NCBI GenBank assembly: GCA_913031625.1
Contig: CAJWGB010000001.1
Location: 1 to 52,532 of the forward strand
Direction of reading: 5' to 3'
Length of the DNA: 52,532 bases
Source: an uncultured Planctomycetaceae bacterium
Lineage (GTDB): Bacteria; Planctomycetota; Planctomycetia; Planctomycetales; Planctomycetaceae
The position numbers were made by a program, and so were the translations under genes. Every line of letters starts with the position of its first letter. Within the stretch, counting starts at the first letter, position 1. A model generated the notes under the pieces. The model saw only the letters and a program-made list of their open reading frames with translations, had not been told where the DNA came from and did not search any database. Positions 16,490-23,874 of the stretch are shown one piece after another.

Positions 16490-19435
16490 TCAGGGAAACA
16501 GCGTCACACCCTTCGCCCGGATGCGAGCACTCCAAAGCGACCCGCCAGCAGTGATAAACAGTGTGCGTTTGTCCGGACCGCCGAATGTGCAGTTGGTAAC
16601 TTCATCGCGAGGAATACGGATCAGGTCAATCAGCCGGCCGTCCGGACTAAAGACGTAGACGCCTCCCACATGCCGGTCTGCCGTTTCAAACGGCACGACG
16701 GGCTTGTTGCGACCTCCGGCCACATAAAGACGCCCCTCTTCGTCAGCAATCATTCCATCCGGGCCGCGCCCGGTCTGCCAGTCATAGATCACTCGGCGAC
16801 TCTTTGTGTCGACAGAACCATCCGCACTCAGGTTGAATCGCAGCAGGGTGCGGGAGCCTCCAATGGAATTATTGTTGTTGTCTGCCACATAAAGGTATCT
16901 GTCGTCCGGAGTGATAAGCAGGCCGTTCGGACGATCTGCCTCATGAGTAATCACACGTGTGACAGTACCATCCGGATCGATGCGATAAACGCCTTCGACT
17001 TCTCGTCCGTTGGCGTCCTTCAGCTCCATATTGGTGCGAGGACCATATTTTGGATCAGAGAAGTAGATCCTCCCCTTTGAGTCAATCGCAAGGTCGTTTG
17101 GCTGGTTATACGGAGCACCCTTGTAGCCTTCGGTGAGAACCGTGATCGTGCCGTCCAGTCCTGTGCGAGTCACCCGCCGCTGGCCGGGTTCACAGGCAAC
17201 CAGGCGTCCCTTGCGATCAAACAGCAGTCCGTTTGTTCCCGCGTCCTTCCGCCAGTTGCTGAGCGTTCCGTCGTGGTGCCGGCGGTTGATGCCGCCATGT
17301 CCACTGAACAACAGTCCCAGTTCGGGATGCCATGCAGGTCCTTCTCCGGCACCTTCCTTCAACAACTGAACCGGTCCGGATTCGACGACTGATTGCTCTT
17401 TAATCTGATCAAGTGCTGTCTTTGCCCGCTGTGTGTATTTGGTGACAAGGAACTCGATGTCCTCTTCCATCAGGTAGCCAGCAGCAGCATAGGCTTTGCA
17501 CTTTGCTTCCATTCGACCGCGATACGAGTCGACTGAGGGATACTGTTCCTGAATTGACTGACGTGGGTCACCCGTCCATTCTCGTTCGAATGCCGTGAGT
17601 GGAAACGGAATGGACGACCCTGTCAGTTTGACCAGTTGATTCTGGGCGCCGGCCGTTGTGGCTCGCAGACTCCAGCCGGTGTAGGTGGCCAGCGGGACAG
17701 CAACCTCCGGTGGAATCAGGCAGCCAAGATCATTCCCATCGGTACCGCAACGAGGAACTCGGACAGAGTACCGCCCGATCACTTTAGGAGGCTGCTGACT
17801 GATGATGCCCGCGTCCGGCCAGCCATGTCCACAGTCCAAAGCAGGCGGTGCCTGGATCACGTTGGGGTAACGGACACCTGGGATTCGCGGAAAACCTGTC
17901 TCCCGAAAATCCACCAGAGTGCCGTCGCTGATCTTTGGGTAAACACTCGGAGGGGCCGTTTGCTTTCCGGCAGCCCAATCGTCAAGGCGAGTCAGGAGTG
18001 CTCGCAGAAACGGTTTGTAGTCACCCGGGTTTGAGTCAGTCTGTGCGATTCCTCTGCCCGGTGGATACCCGGCCGGTCCATGTTGTGTACCGCCGAACGC
18101 GTACACGCGAACATTGTCAGGAATCTCAGCGTCTTTGGTTGCCTGAGTATTCGTGTGCGCCAGGGATCCACTGCGGGTCCAGTACTCAGCCGCCGACTGA
18201 GTGTGCAGCACAAAGGGCTGAACATTGGCAGCAGCAGCTCGCCTGAGAATACTGTCTTTGCGACCGGTGATGTGATCTGTTTGTTCAGAGTAGGTAAATG
18301 GAAACCGATCGCTCGGCCATTCATGGTAAATGTGCTGTGAGTTGTATGCAGTCGGTTGAGCGAACCGGTGATTGAATGACCCCAGTCCTCCGCCGGCCAC
18401 ATGAGGAATCAGCCCATCGAAAACTTTGCGTCCCGATTCGTCGGCATTGAATCCGAAGTAGAGTAACTCGCGCAGATAGCGGCCGCTCTGCGAGACTCCA
18501 AACCCATGGTTGCGTTTCACAATTGGCTTGCCGTTGTGCAGCAGAGGATTGTTCTTTCCGCTGCCGTGCTTCAGTGCACTCATCAAATCGCGAACAGAGG
18601 CGAACGTGACTCCGTGAACCAGAGGGTCCTGCGCTTCATAGATCAGTTCATACAGCAGGCCCGGCTGAAATCCGGCGTGCAGCTCAATGTCCACGCGAGG
18701 CAGCTGACCCTGCTCATCAGAAGGAATCTCCTGGACGTAAAGAGTGTATTGGCTTCGCGGAATGGGAACGCGCGGATCTTCAGGACGCTGTCTCCATGTG
18801 AGGGTCACGGTTTCCAGCCCGTTTGCCGTAGGCCGGTAGGCACCGTGACCACCGCCATTAATGGGCCGACGATTAGGCCCGTCGCCTGTGACGCTGATTT
18901 CATAGCGCACGGGACCAACAATGGGATGTTTGGCCGTTCCGGCAACCGGTGCATGCAGCTGCATCCGAGCTCCCTCCGGCAGGAGTTCGCCATCCCAGCC
19001 ACTCCACACGACCACCCAGCCGTGCCTCATCAGGAACCCGTCGCCCGGATTACTGCCACCACTGCCACCTCGGTTAAAGAATGAGAGCGCCAGTTTGTTG
19101 CCTCGATTGTTCACGTCATAAAGAGCGGCTCCCCGAGCCTGACTCAGATCGGCGGGCGCCAGAATCGTGAGATCCGCTGAGAAGTTGACTCGTCCGCTGG
19201 CATCAGTCGGAGCATGCTGCAGGTCGACAATCTGCTGACTGGATTTTGCTGTCGGGTCGATCGAAAAGTGCACAGTGCCGGAGATGCGTTCATAAGCGCC
19301 CACCGTCCCAAACTCTTTTCCACCCGCAAATGGTTCTCGCCTGGTGATTTCGAATTCGGTCAGTTCTGCGATTGCAGGAGCAGCCACAAGGGTGATCAGA
19401 GAAACAGTGGTACGGATCTGTCGAAAGAAAGACAC
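16490..19435 (-). CDS. Exported fusion of alpha/beta-hydrolase domain (Abhydrolase_10 type) and SMP-30/gluconolactonase domain
   Basis: 981 aa from the chosen GTG, which gives a typical signal peptide (VSFFRQIRTTVSLITLVAAPAIA); an in-frame GTG at 19495 would add 20 residues. The N-terminal two-thirds match the large alpha/beta-hydrolase family with the nucleophile elbow GVSQSGRYLREL about one third along and the signature DGLIPHVAGGGLGSFNHRF. After about residue 690 an SMP-30/gluconolactonase six-bladed propeller begins (GPAWHPELGLLFSG, then NQPNDLAIDSKGRIYFSDP, then RPNGLLITPDDRYLYVADN). Both halves are ester or lactone hydrolase folds; joining them suggests sequential hydrolysis of one exported substrate, which is inference. 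The downstream haem-dehydrogenase gene may belong to the same unit. Confidence 0.82.
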   Translation of the reverse strand: MSFFRQIRTTVSLITLVAAPAIAELTEFEITRREPFAGGKEFGTVGAYERISGTVHFSIDPTAKSSQQIVDLQHAPTDASGRVNFSADLTILAPADLSQARGAALYDVNNRGNKLALSFFNRGGSGGSNPGDGFLMRHGWVVVWSGWDGELLPEGARMQLHAPVAGTAKHPIVGPVRYEISVTGDGPNRRPINGGGHGAYRPTANGLETVTLTWRQRPEDPRVPIPRSQYTLYVQEIPSDEQGQLPRVDIELHAGFQPGLLYELIYEAQDPLVHGVTFASVRDLMSALKHGSGKNNPLLHNGKPIVKRNHGFGVSQSGRYLRELLYFGFNADESGRKVFDGLIPHVAGGGLGSFNHRFAQPTAYNSQHIYHEWPSDRFPFTYSEQTDHITGRKDSILRRAAAANVQPFVLHTQSAAEYWTRSGSLAHTNTQATKDAEIPDNVRVYAFGGTQHGPAGYPPGRGIAQTDSNPGDYKPFLRALLTRLDDWAAGKQTAPPSVYPKISDGTLVDFRETGFPRIPGVRYPNVIQAPPALDCGHGWPDAGIISQQPPKVIGRYSVRVPRCGTDGNDLGCLIPPEVAVPLATYTGWSLRATTAGAQNQLVKLTGSSIPFPLTAFEREWTGDPRQSIQEQYPSVDSYRGRMEAKCKAYAAAGYLMEEDIEFLVTKYTQRAKTALDQIKEQSVVESGPVQLLKEGAGEGPAWHPELGLLFSGHGGINRRHHDGTLSNWRKDAGTNGLLFDRKGRLVACEPGQRRVTRTGLDGTITVLTEGYKGAPYNQPNDLAIDSKGRIYFSDPKYGPRTNMELKDANGREVEGVYRIDPDGTVTRVITHEADRPNGLLITPDDRYLYVADNNNNSIGGSRTLLRFNLSADGSVDTKSRRVIYDWQTGRGPDGMIADEEGRLYVAGGRNKPVVPFETADRHVGGVYVFSPDGRLIDLIRIPRDEVTNCTFGGPDKRTLFITAGGSLWSARIRAKGVTLFP

Positions 19436-19608
19436 AGCCAAACGACCTCGACTTTGTGGGTTTAAAGTTTCACGGAGGTACCCAGTGGAAACCACAGTTG
19501 ACCAGTCTCTGAAGTTTTTTGCGGGATTGCCAGGCAGCAGACCTGTTCGACTGAGACGCGGTTTCCATTACAGTACCCGCGAATTCGAAGCAGAGAGATT
19601 CGTAGCCT

Positions 19609-20538
19609 ATGTTCGACATCATTGGAGACATTCACGGACACGCCGATGAACTCACCGAATTGCTGTCAGTTCTTGGCTATTCTGAGCAGCACGGGGTGTA
19701 TCGGCACCCTACTCGCAGGGTTTTCTTTTGTGGCGACTTTATTGATCGAGGACCCCACATACCTGATGTTGTCCGGATCGCCCGGAGTATGGTGGAAAAC
19801 GATTCTGCACTGGCAGTGATGGGCAACCATGAGTTTAACGCGCTGGCGTATCACACACAGAACCCGGCTCAGCCAGGCGAGTTTTTACGTCCTCATACGG
19901 AACGCAATCAGTTCCTTCATGCGCGGACTCTGGAACAGTTTGATGAGTCCGGATTGCAGTCAGCGCTGGAGTGGTTTGGCTCTCTGCCGGTTGCCGCAGA
20001 CATGGGTAGTTTTCGAGTCGTTCACGCATGCTGGTCACCCTCACAGATCGAATTACTTCAGACTGTTGCTGCTGAATATGGTTCGGCATGGACGGCCGGC
20101 TTTCTCGTACCCGCGTCCGCGACAGATGACCCTGTCTACGAGGCGGTTGAGTGCGTGTTAAAGGGGCCGGAACTGACGTTGCCCGAAGGGTTATCTGTGC
20201 AGGATAAGGAAGGCAATACTCGGCGTCGGATTCGGATTCGCTGGTTTGAAGAGGCAGCCGAACACACATGGGCGACTTACTCTTTGCCTGTGCGGGGACA
20301 ACTTCCTAAAGTTTCTGTTCCCGCTGATTCGCCAGCGGTTCCCTACCCGTCTGATGCGCCGCCCGTGTTTGTCGGACATTACTGGCTGCCGGAGTCTGAG
20401 CCGGTTCCCTTAGCCAGCAACGTGGCGTGTCTTGATTACAGTGTCGCAAAGGATGGCATGCTGGCCGCCTATCGATTTGATGGTGAGTCGACACTTTCAG
20501 CAGATCGATTTGTCACCGTCCCGGCACGTCCATCGTAA
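19609..20538 (+). CDS. Calcineurin-like metallophosphoesterase
   Basis: 309 aa. The phosphoesterase metal motifs are intact and in order: GDIHGH (D7, H9), GDFIDRGP (D43), GNHEFN (N73, H74), then VVHACWSP near residue 138 and GHYWLP near 255. This is the arrangement of PrpE/ApaH-type PPP-family phosphatases, which use two metal ions to hydrolyse phosphoesters; protein phosphatase and dinucleotide-polyphosphate hydrolase are both possible. No signal peptide is present, so it is cytosolic. It stands alone, 173 nt from the divergent fusion gene and 346 nt from uvrA. Confidence 0.85.
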   Translation: MFDIIGDIHGHADELTELLSVLGYSEQHGVYRHPTRRVFFCGDFIDRGPHIPDVVRIARSMVENDSALAVMGNHEFNALAYHTQNPAQPGEFLRPHTERNQFLHARTLEQFDESGLQSALEWFGSLPVAADMGSFRVVHACWSPSQIELLQTVAAEYGSAWTAGFLVPASATDDPVYEAVECVLKGPELTLPEGLSVQDKEGNTRRRIRIRWFEEAAEHTWATYSLPVRGQLPKVSVPADSPAVPYPSDAPPVFVGHYWLPESEPVPLASNVACLDYSVAKDGMLAAYRFDGESTLSADRFVTVPARPS

Positions 20539-20884
20539 GCTCTCCTCAAGAATCGACGATCCGGGAATGACTCGTTTAACCGCCAGCTGCAGGCGCACGT
20601 GTTCGGAGTGATGTGTGCACCGTCGGCTTCCGCCTGCCGTCAACCAATGTCGGGAACAGCTACCTGAGGAATTATGACCGTCGGTCGGAGTGAGGAAACG
20701 CAGTGACGAAGCCCGGCAGGCTTCATGACAGTCCGTGGGTCGCAATACCGGCCCTCGCTTCGCTCGCCCCGGCCTGCTTTTGATTCTTATGTGTCCTGCC
20801 ATGTACGAAACACACTTCAGTTGCGCAGCGGTCGCGAATCGTGAATAATCCGCCTGCTCGCGTTTCCTCCTTTGTTGTCAGTCC
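20539..20884. other. Intergenic region with dispersed repeat B
   Basis: 346 nt without a credible gene. It holds the family B repeat and, just after it, a GC-rich self-complementary stretch (CTCGCTTCGCTCGCCCC, about 20756-20772). No promoter could be assigned with confidence. Confidence 0.4.
20686..20717. repeat. Dispersed hairpin repeat, family B, copy 2
   Basis: Same core as 12316-12347: CGGAGTGAGG, AGTGACGAAG and CCCGGC in the same order and orientation. Here it lies in the middle of an intergenic region about 150 nt after a stop codon, not directly at it, so it is a mobile or recombining repeat as much as a 3'-end signal. Confidence 0.6.
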
Positions 20885-23437
20885 ATGCCCACTATGAACA
20901 CTTCGACCGCCATCAATGCGATTCGAATTCGTGGTGCGCGAGGACACAATCTGCAGAACATTGACGTTGAGATCCCCACCGGTCGGCTGACGGTCATTAC
21001 CGGTGTGAGTGGCAGCGGCAAGAGTTCCCTTGCCTTTGACACCATCTTCGCCGAAGGGCAACGGCGGTACCTTGAAGGGATCTCCGTTCGAACACAGTCG
21101 TTGATTCGCCAGCTCAACCGTCCGGATGTCGACGAAATCACGGGGTTGCCTCCGACCATCTGCGTTGATCAGCGAGTCAACACGGCCTCTGCCCGCAGCA
21201 CGCTGGCTGTCACAGCGCAGATCTACGACTACCTGCGGGTTCTTTATGCTCGTGGGGGAACAGCTCACTGCACCAGCTGCAACAATCCGGTCAGCAGCCA
21301 GACGGTCACACAGATCGTGGATCGAATTCTCCAGGGGCCCGAACGACAGAAGCTCATGGTGTTGGCGCCGATCGTACGAAATAAGCGCGGAGCACATCGG
21401 GAGACGCTGGAACGAGTTGCGACTCACGGATTTGTCAGGGCCCGGATTGACGGGAATCTGCACGACCTGTCAGAGATCCCTGAACTGGATTCCGGTACGC
21501 AGCATTCCATCGATGCTGTCATTGACCGCATCATCCTGAAAGAAGGCGTTGCAACTCGGCTGCGGGAATCGGTTGAACTGGCCGTTCGTGAAGCGGAGGG
21601 GACATGCATTGCCTGCAGGCTGATCGATGAAACATGGCAGGACGAACTCTTCAGTACGCGATTCAGCTGTGCGGACTGTGAACTGGATTTTGCTCCGCTG
21701 GAGCCTCGGCACTTCAGCTTCACCAGTGCGTTGGGTGCCTGCACTCACTGCGAAGGGTTTGGAATTCGTGGCGTGGCGGAAGAAGTCGAAGACATCACCG
21801 TGTTTCGAAAAGCCGCGTGTCCGGAATGTGATGGTAGTCGTCTGCAGCCATTTGCCAGTGGGATGAAATTTGGCGGCCTCACCATTCGCGAACTGACGGC
21901 ACTCAGTATTGATGAGGCGCTGGATGTTACTTCCGGATGGATGGGGAAACTGTCGGGCTTTGAGCGGGAGGCTGCTCTGGTCGCCGAGCGGACTCTGCCC
22001 GATGTTGTTAATCGACTCCGTTGTCTTCAGCAGTGTGGCATTGGATACCTGACACTCAACCGCGCTGCACGGACTCTGTCCGGAGGCGAATTCCAGCGCG
22101 CACGCCTGGCGGCGTGCCTGGGAACCGGGCTGCATGGGGCCTGCTTTGTTCTTGACGAACCGACTTCGGGGTTGCATCCTCGAGATACTAATTCACTGAT
22201 CGAAACACTCACACGGCTTCGAGACACGGGTGCGACAGTCATCGTGGTTGAGCACGATGAAGAATTCATGAGAGCGGCGGACCACATCATCGACCTTGGA
22301 CCCGGCGCCGGGCACGATGGCGGTCGACTGATGCATTCCGGTCCTCCGGATTCATTTGCCGAAGCTGAGTCCGACTCACCAACTGCTCGGCTGCTGACTG
22401 GTCGGCTCACACTGCCGTCTCCTGACCACGGGCGCGCAAACAGTAATGATTCGGTGACTGTTCGCGGAGCACGAGCAAATAATCTCGGCGGTATTACGGC
22501 CAGGTTCCCCCTGAATCGACTGGTCTGCGTGACGGGAGTGTCCGGCTCCGGCAAAAGTTCCCTGGTGATGGATTCACTGCTGCCGGTTGCCATTGCGGCG
22601 TTAAACGACGGCGACCTGCAGACTGCCGTCCGGGATACTCAATGTGAGGCTGTTGAGGGACTCGAGTCACTTGATCGTGTCGTCGCCGTCGACAATCGTT
22701 TACCAGGCAGCAATCGCCGGTCGTGCCTCGCGACAGTGAGTGGAATCTGGGACGCCATCAGAAAGATCCTCACACAGACACGCCAGGCCAGGACTCGCGG
22801 ATATCGCAGCAATCGATTTAGCTTCAATTCGGGTGACGGCCGCTGTGATCTGTGTCGAGGCACAGGTGTTCAGGATCTCAAAGTGAAACTGCTGCCGGAC
22901 ACATCAATTGTCTGCCCGGAATGTCATGGGCGACGATTTAACAGGGCGACGCTGGACATCACCTTCCGCGAGCTTAACGCAGCCCAGATGCTTGATCTGC
23001 GCGTCGATGACGCTGTGACTCACTTCGGTGAACTCGAATCGATACGAGCACCACTGGCGGTTTTTCAGGATGTAGGTCTGGGATACATGACCCTCGGACA
23101 ACCTGCCTCCACCTGGTCTGGCGGAGAGTCTCAGCGAGTGAAGCTTGGAACGGAACTGACTTCTTCAGGTACGGAAAGAACCCTGTTTGTCCTGGACGAG
23201 CCGACGAGTGGATTGCACGCTGCGGACGTTGTCCACCTCCTCAGTCTGCTGAATCGTCTCGTCGACACGGGGCACAGTGTCATCGTCATCGAACACAACA
23301 TCGACATGATTCGAGCAGCCGACTGGGTTCTGGAGATTGGGCCGGGAAGCGGTGCAGCAGGCGGGAATCTGGTCGCATCGGGCACCCCTGATTCACTAAC
23401 GGCGATTCCGGAAAGTGTGACCGGTTTGTATCTATAA
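20885..23437 (+). CDS. UvrA-family ABC ATPase, shortened paralogue
   Basis: 850 aa, against about 940 for standard UvrA. Both ABC modules are complete: Walker A GVSGSGKSS near residues 41 and 552, signatures LSGGEFQRAR near 398 and WSGGESQRVK near 744, and Walker B FVLDEPTSGLH near 421 and 767. The UvrB-binding domain is present (VLAPIVRNKRGAHRETLE, VRARIDGNLHDL), with zinc-type pairs CTSC, CIAC, CADC, CTHC, CPEC, CDLC and CPEC. The missing part is the roughly 100-residue insertion domain: GACTHCEGFGI is followed after only about 20 residues by CPECDGSRL. UvrA finds DNA damage for nucleotide excision repair; a shortened paralogue may act on other lesions or in drug resistance. No uvrB is nearby. 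Confidence 0.85.
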   Translation: MPTMNTSTAINAIRIRGARGHNLQNIDVEIPTGRLTVITGVSGSGKSSLAFDTIFAEGQRRYLEGISVRTQSLIRQLNRPDVDEITGLPPTICVDQRVNTASARSTLAVTAQIYDYLRVLYARGGTAHCTSCNNPVSSQTVTQIVDRILQGPERQKLMVLAPIVRNKRGAHRETLERVATHGFVRARIDGNLHDLSEIPELDSGTQHSIDAVIDRIILKEGVATRLRESVELAVREAEGTCIACRLIDETWQDELFSTRFSCADCELDFAPLEPRHFSFTSALGACTHCEGFGIRGVAEEVEDITVFRKAACPECDGSRLQPFASGMKFGGLTIRELTALSIDEALDVTSGWMGKLSGFEREAALVAERTLPDVVNRLRCLQQCGIGYLTLNRAARTLSGGEFQRARLAACLGTGLHGACFVLDEPTSGLHPRDTNSLIETLTRLRDTGATVIVVEHDEEFMRAADHIIDLGPGAGHDGGRLMHSGPPDSFAEAESDSPTARLLTGRLTLPSPDHGRANSNDSVTVRGARANNLGGITARFPLNRLVCVTGVSGSGKSSLVMDSLLPVAIAALNDGDLQTAVRDTQCEAVEGLESLDRVVAVDNRLPGSNRRSCLATVSGIWDAIRKILTQTRQARTRGYRSNRFSFNSGDGRCDLCRGTGVQDLKVKLLPDTSIVCPECHGRRFNRATLDITFRELNAAQMLDLRVDDAVTHFGELESIRAPLAVFQDVGLGYMTLGQPASTWSGGESQRVKLGTELTSSGTERTLFVLDEPTSGLHAADVVHLLSLLNRLVDTGHSVIVIEHNIDMIRAADWVLEIGPGSGAAGGNLVASGTPDSLTAIPESVTGLYL

Positions 23438-23567
23438 TCAGGGCGACTGCTGAACCACCCGCACCAGGATCTCAAACGTCTGGTCTCCCGCGGGTTCCGG
23501 GATCGGCCGAAGGCCACGAAGTCAAACCGAGCACGGCTCTCTTTAACCCCCGCACCGCGCATAAAAA

Positions 23568-23681
23568 CAGCCCTTGGCATTGAGGTGTGGGGGATCAAAC
23601 AGAGTGTTTTGGGGTTCAATCAGGTGGCTGGGTGATCACCTGGTGAAGATCTGCTTAACACACCGCAACTGCCAAAGGGCT
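23568..23681. repeat. 114-nt element with imperfect terminal inverted repeats
   Basis: Left end CAGCCCTTGGCA then GGTGTG; right end read inverted CAGCCCTTTGGCA then GGTGTG, so about 22 nt of near-complementary termini. The centre contains the palindrome GGTGATCACC (23630-23639). No target-site duplication is visible. It could be a MITE-like remnant or a long structured RNA segment. Confidence 0.45.
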
Positions 23682-23741
23682 GGCTGGGATACCGTTCTAT
23701 CATGCACGGCCCGTGCCAAACGTGCAAAAAATATACTAAGG

Positions 23742-23761
23742 CAAAAACACCAGTGTTTTTG
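23742..23761 (+). promoter_or_regulatory. Hairpin upstream of the sigma-54 activator
   Basis: Perfect 9-bp arms CAAAAACAC / GTGTTTTTG with a CA loop. The T-run on the right arm gives it terminator-like character on the plus strand for transcripts coming from uvrA, but the strict dyad also fits a protein-binding operator. Confidence 0.35.
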
Positions 23762-23839
23762 AGGGTGTCGAACCGCGGCGACATGCGCCGAATGCGCCGA
23801 AACATGCGCCGACTGGTTGCTTCGAGGGTGTCGGAACCG
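23761..23839. promoter_or_regulatory. Direct-repeat pair with three ATGCGCCGA copies
   Basis: GAGGGTGTCGAACCG (23761-23775) recurs as GAGGGTGTCGGAACCG (23824-23839). Between them ATGCGCCGA occurs at 23783, 23792 and 23804. Regular short repeats 36-90 nt upstream of a start codon suggest an operator array; the binding protein is unknown. Confidence 0.35.
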
Positions 23840-23874
23840 TAGGATTTTCGTCACTCAATCGGCGCCGGCGCATT

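Larger units (their letters stand above)
23438..23874. other. Repeat-rich leader region upstream of the sigma-54 activator
   Basis: 437 nt without a credible gene. From left to right: an imperfect inverted-repeat element (23568-23681), a hairpin (23742-23761), a pair of direct repeats enclosing three copies of ATGCGCCGA (23761-23839), and the palindrome GCGCCGGCGC (23862-23871) ending three bases before the start codon. This is the densest set of short repeats in the window. Confidence 0.5.

Noticed and set aside
16490-19435. Splitting the fusion into two genes (hydrolase and SMP-30)
   Set aside because: The frame is continuous with no stop and no good internal start with a ribosome-binding site near the domain border.
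23783-23812. CRISPR or integron-type repeat from the ATGCGCCGA copies
   Set aside because: Units are only 9 nt with 0-3 nt between them and no cas or integrase genes are near.
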